NCBI GenBank assembly: GCA_011682665.1
Contig: JAACEG010000030.1
Span: forward strand, 1-6,605
Length of the DNA stretch: 6,605 bases
From: Lysobacteraceae bacterium
Lineage (GTDB): Bacteria > Patescibacteriota > Patescibacteriia > JAACEG01
Reading direction: 5' to 3'
Position numbers and translations under genes: made by a program. Positions 5,306 through 6,605 of this stretch are shown piece after piece. Under the pieces are notes generated by a model. That model had not been told where the DNA came from. It was given only the letters and a program-made list of their open reading frames with translations, and searched no databases. How positions within the stretch are numbered: position 1 is the first letter of the stretch; each line of letters opens with the position of its first letter.

Positions 5306-6577
5306 ATGTTTAAAAAAATAATTTTAAAAAATAAATTACGTTTAATTTTAGCTCCAATTGATAATAGTGATATTGTTACGGTTTTAATTATGGTAGGGAT
5401 AGGTTCTCGTTATGAAAATAAAAAAATGAATGGGATTTCCCATTTTTTAGAACATATGTTTTTTAAAGGAACAAAAAAACGTCCAACTACCTTTGAAATT
5501 TCAAGGGAATTAGATAAAATAGGGGCGGAGTTTAACGCTTTTACTGGAAAAGAAGCAACAGGATTTTATATAAAAACAAAGGCGAAATATTTAGATTTAT
5601 CATTAGATATTCTTTCTGATATATTACTTGATTCAATTTTTAATCATAAAGAAATAGAAAAAGAAAGAGGGGTGATTTTAGAAGAAAAAAAAATGATAGA
5701 AGATACCCCAATGCATTATGTTTCTGATTTATTTGAAAGTTTGTTGTATAAAAATAATCCTTTAGGTCAGCTTATTATAGGAACAGAGAAAAATATTTTG
5801 AATTTTCAACAAAAAGATTTTTTAAATTATTTAAGAAATCGTTATGTTGCTGATAATATAGTAATATGTATTGCTGGAGATATAAAAAAAATCAAAAAAT
5901 CAAAATCAAAAGTAGAAAAATATTTTAAAAAAATAAAAAAGAATATTACAAAAAAGAAAAGAATGAATATTTTAGATAATCAGATTAAACCAGAAATTTT
6001 ATTGCATTATAAAAAAATAGATCAAGCAAATTTTTGTTTAGGTGTTAGGACATATGGGCTTAAAGATAAAAGGCTCTTTGCTTTAAAATTATTAGCAGTA
6101 ATTTTAGGCGGTAATATGAGCTCGCGTCTTTTTGTGGAGGTTAGAGAAAAAAGAGGAATGGTTTATTATATTAGAACATCACATGAAACTTATGTTGATA
6201 CAGGATATTTGGTTACGCAAGGTGGGGTTGACAAGAGAAATTTACAAGAAAGTATAAAAATAATTTTAAAAGAATATAAAAAAATTGCGGATAAAGGGGT
6301 CAGTAATGAAGAATTACAAAGGGCAAAGGATTATGTAAAAGGGATAAGTTCTATAAATTTAGAGACCTCTGATCAGATCGCTAATTTTTTAACTAATCAG
6401 GAAATATTGTTAGGAAAAATTTTAAGCTCAGAACAACATTTTGCTAAGATAGATGAAGTTATCCTTAAAGATATTCAAAATGTTGCTAAAGATATTTTTG
6501 TAAATAAAAAATTAAATTTGGTGATAATAGGTAAATATAAGAATAAAAAAGAATTTGAAAAAATTTTGAAATTTTAA
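5306..6577 (+). CDS. M16 (insulinase/pitrilysin-like) zinc metallopeptidase
   Basis: Cytosolic-looking zinc peptidase of family M16, about 423 residues, the usual size of single-unit bacterial members. Numbered from ATG 5306: the inverted zinc motif HFLEH (H46, E49 catalytic, H50) is followed 75 residues later by the third ligand E126 in ILEEKKMIEDTP. The C-terminal domain carries SRLFVEVREKRGMVYYI (273-289) with the R283/Y287 pair needed for substrate binding. All active-site residues are present, so it should be active, probably as a homodimer. An in-frame ATG at 5267 would add 13 residues (MSFAYIRVLVLYF) encoded wholly by the upstream repeat; 5306 is preferred because MFKKIILKNKLRLI matches the usual M16 N-terminal strand. 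There is no signal peptide. Natural substrate unknown. Copy-2 repeat sequence abuts the start. Confidence 0.9.
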   Translation: MFKKIILKNKLRLILAPIDNSDIVTVLIMVGIGSRYENKKMNGISHFLEHMFFKGTKKRPTTFEISRELDKIGAEFNAFTGKEATGFYIKTKAKYLDLSLDILSDILLDSIFNHKEIEKERGVILEEKKMIEDTPMHYVSDLFESLLYKNNPLGQLIIGTEKNILNFQQKDFLNYLRNRYVADNIVICIAGDIKKIKKSKSKVEKYFKKIKKNITKKKRMNILDNQIKPEILLHYKKIDQANFCLGVRTYGLKDKRLFALKLLAVILGGNMSSRLFVEVREKRGMVYYIRTSHETYVDTGYLVTQGGVDKRNLQESIKIILKEYKKIADKGVSNEELQRAKDYVKGISSINLETSDQIANFLTNQEILLGKILSSEQHFAKIDEVILKDIQNVAKDIFVNKKLNLVIIGKYKNKKEFEKILKF

Positions 6578-6586
6578 AAATAAGAT

Positions 6587-6605
6587 TGTCATTACGACGA
6601 AGAGG
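6587..6605 (+). repeat. Start of a third GTCATT-type intergenic repeat, cut by window end
   Basis: TGTCATTACGACGAAGAGG, beginning nine bases after the M16 stop, resembles the left internal part of the element at 2388 (TGTCATTGCGAGGAGG) and the wider word family 'GTCATTGCGAGGAGCGAAGCGAC'. Only 19 bases are visible, and the GGATTACGAAA terminal sequence is missing, so membership is tentative. Confidence 0.4.

Noticed and set aside
134..6577. Alternative genetic code (UGA as glycine, as in some CPR lineages)
   Set aside because: All stops are TAA, so UGA is untested as a stop, but no gene is interrupted by in-frame TGA, and conserved glycines in GGGTG and DDGGSTG are ordinary GGN codons. There is no evidence for recoding.

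Overview
The window reads as low-GC (roughly 30% by eye), gene-dense bacterial chromosome. It probably comes from a Candidate Phyla Radiation (Patescibacteria) organism. The support is indirect: strong A/T bias in coding sequence (Lys/Ile/Asn rich, AGA arginines), six of six stop codons TAA, and almost no Shine-Dalgarno sequence before the plus-strand genes. The gene set also fits (a compact FemAB protein, a YvcK/CofD protein, a single-copy M16 peptidase and a DUF916-like surface protein), as do intergenic repeats built on 'GTCATTGCGAGG..' words. No 16S or other taxonomic marker is present, so the assignment is inference.

Layout. Bases 1-133 form a divergent control region. On the minus strand there is a perfect TTGACA/TATAAT promoter, an AAGGAGG ribosome site and an ATG at 3..1, so a gene leaves the window to the left. 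An operator-like dyad lies over its -35 box. On the plus strand, 134-2375 is a two-gene cell-wall unit: a Tat-signal lytic transglycosylase with a LysM domain, then a FemAB-type aminoacyl/peptidoglycan-bridge transferase 10 nt downstream. Bases 2388-2546 hold a repeat element with 15-bp terminal inverted repeats. Next come a MazG-like NTP pyrophosphohydrolase (2590-2949) and a YvcK/CofD protein (2963-3946), 13 nt apart. Bases 3947-4332 are non-coding: a weak promoter candidate, a 13-bp tandem duplication, a REP-like hairpin, and a second, diverged copy of the 2388 element whose right end lies 12 nt before the next start codon. Bases 4333-5217 encode a secreted, membrane-anchored DUF916/WxL-interacting-like protein. 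A two-copy degenerate repeat (5221-5305) leads directly into an M16 zinc peptidase (5306-6577). The last 19 bases look like the start of a third GTCATT-type repeat.

How the genes work together. Four of the six complete genes point to the cell envelope: peptidoglycan cleavage, peptide-bridge or aminoacyl transfer, YvcK (linked to envelope growth and UDP-GlcNAc binding in Firmicutes) and a surface-anchored peptidoglycan-associated protein. The MazG-like enzyme and the M16 peptidase look like housekeeping nucleotide and protein quality-control functions. I see no defence system, CRISPR array, tRNA, rRNA or full transposon. The least-explained parts are the repeat family between genes and the regulatory architecture at 1-80.
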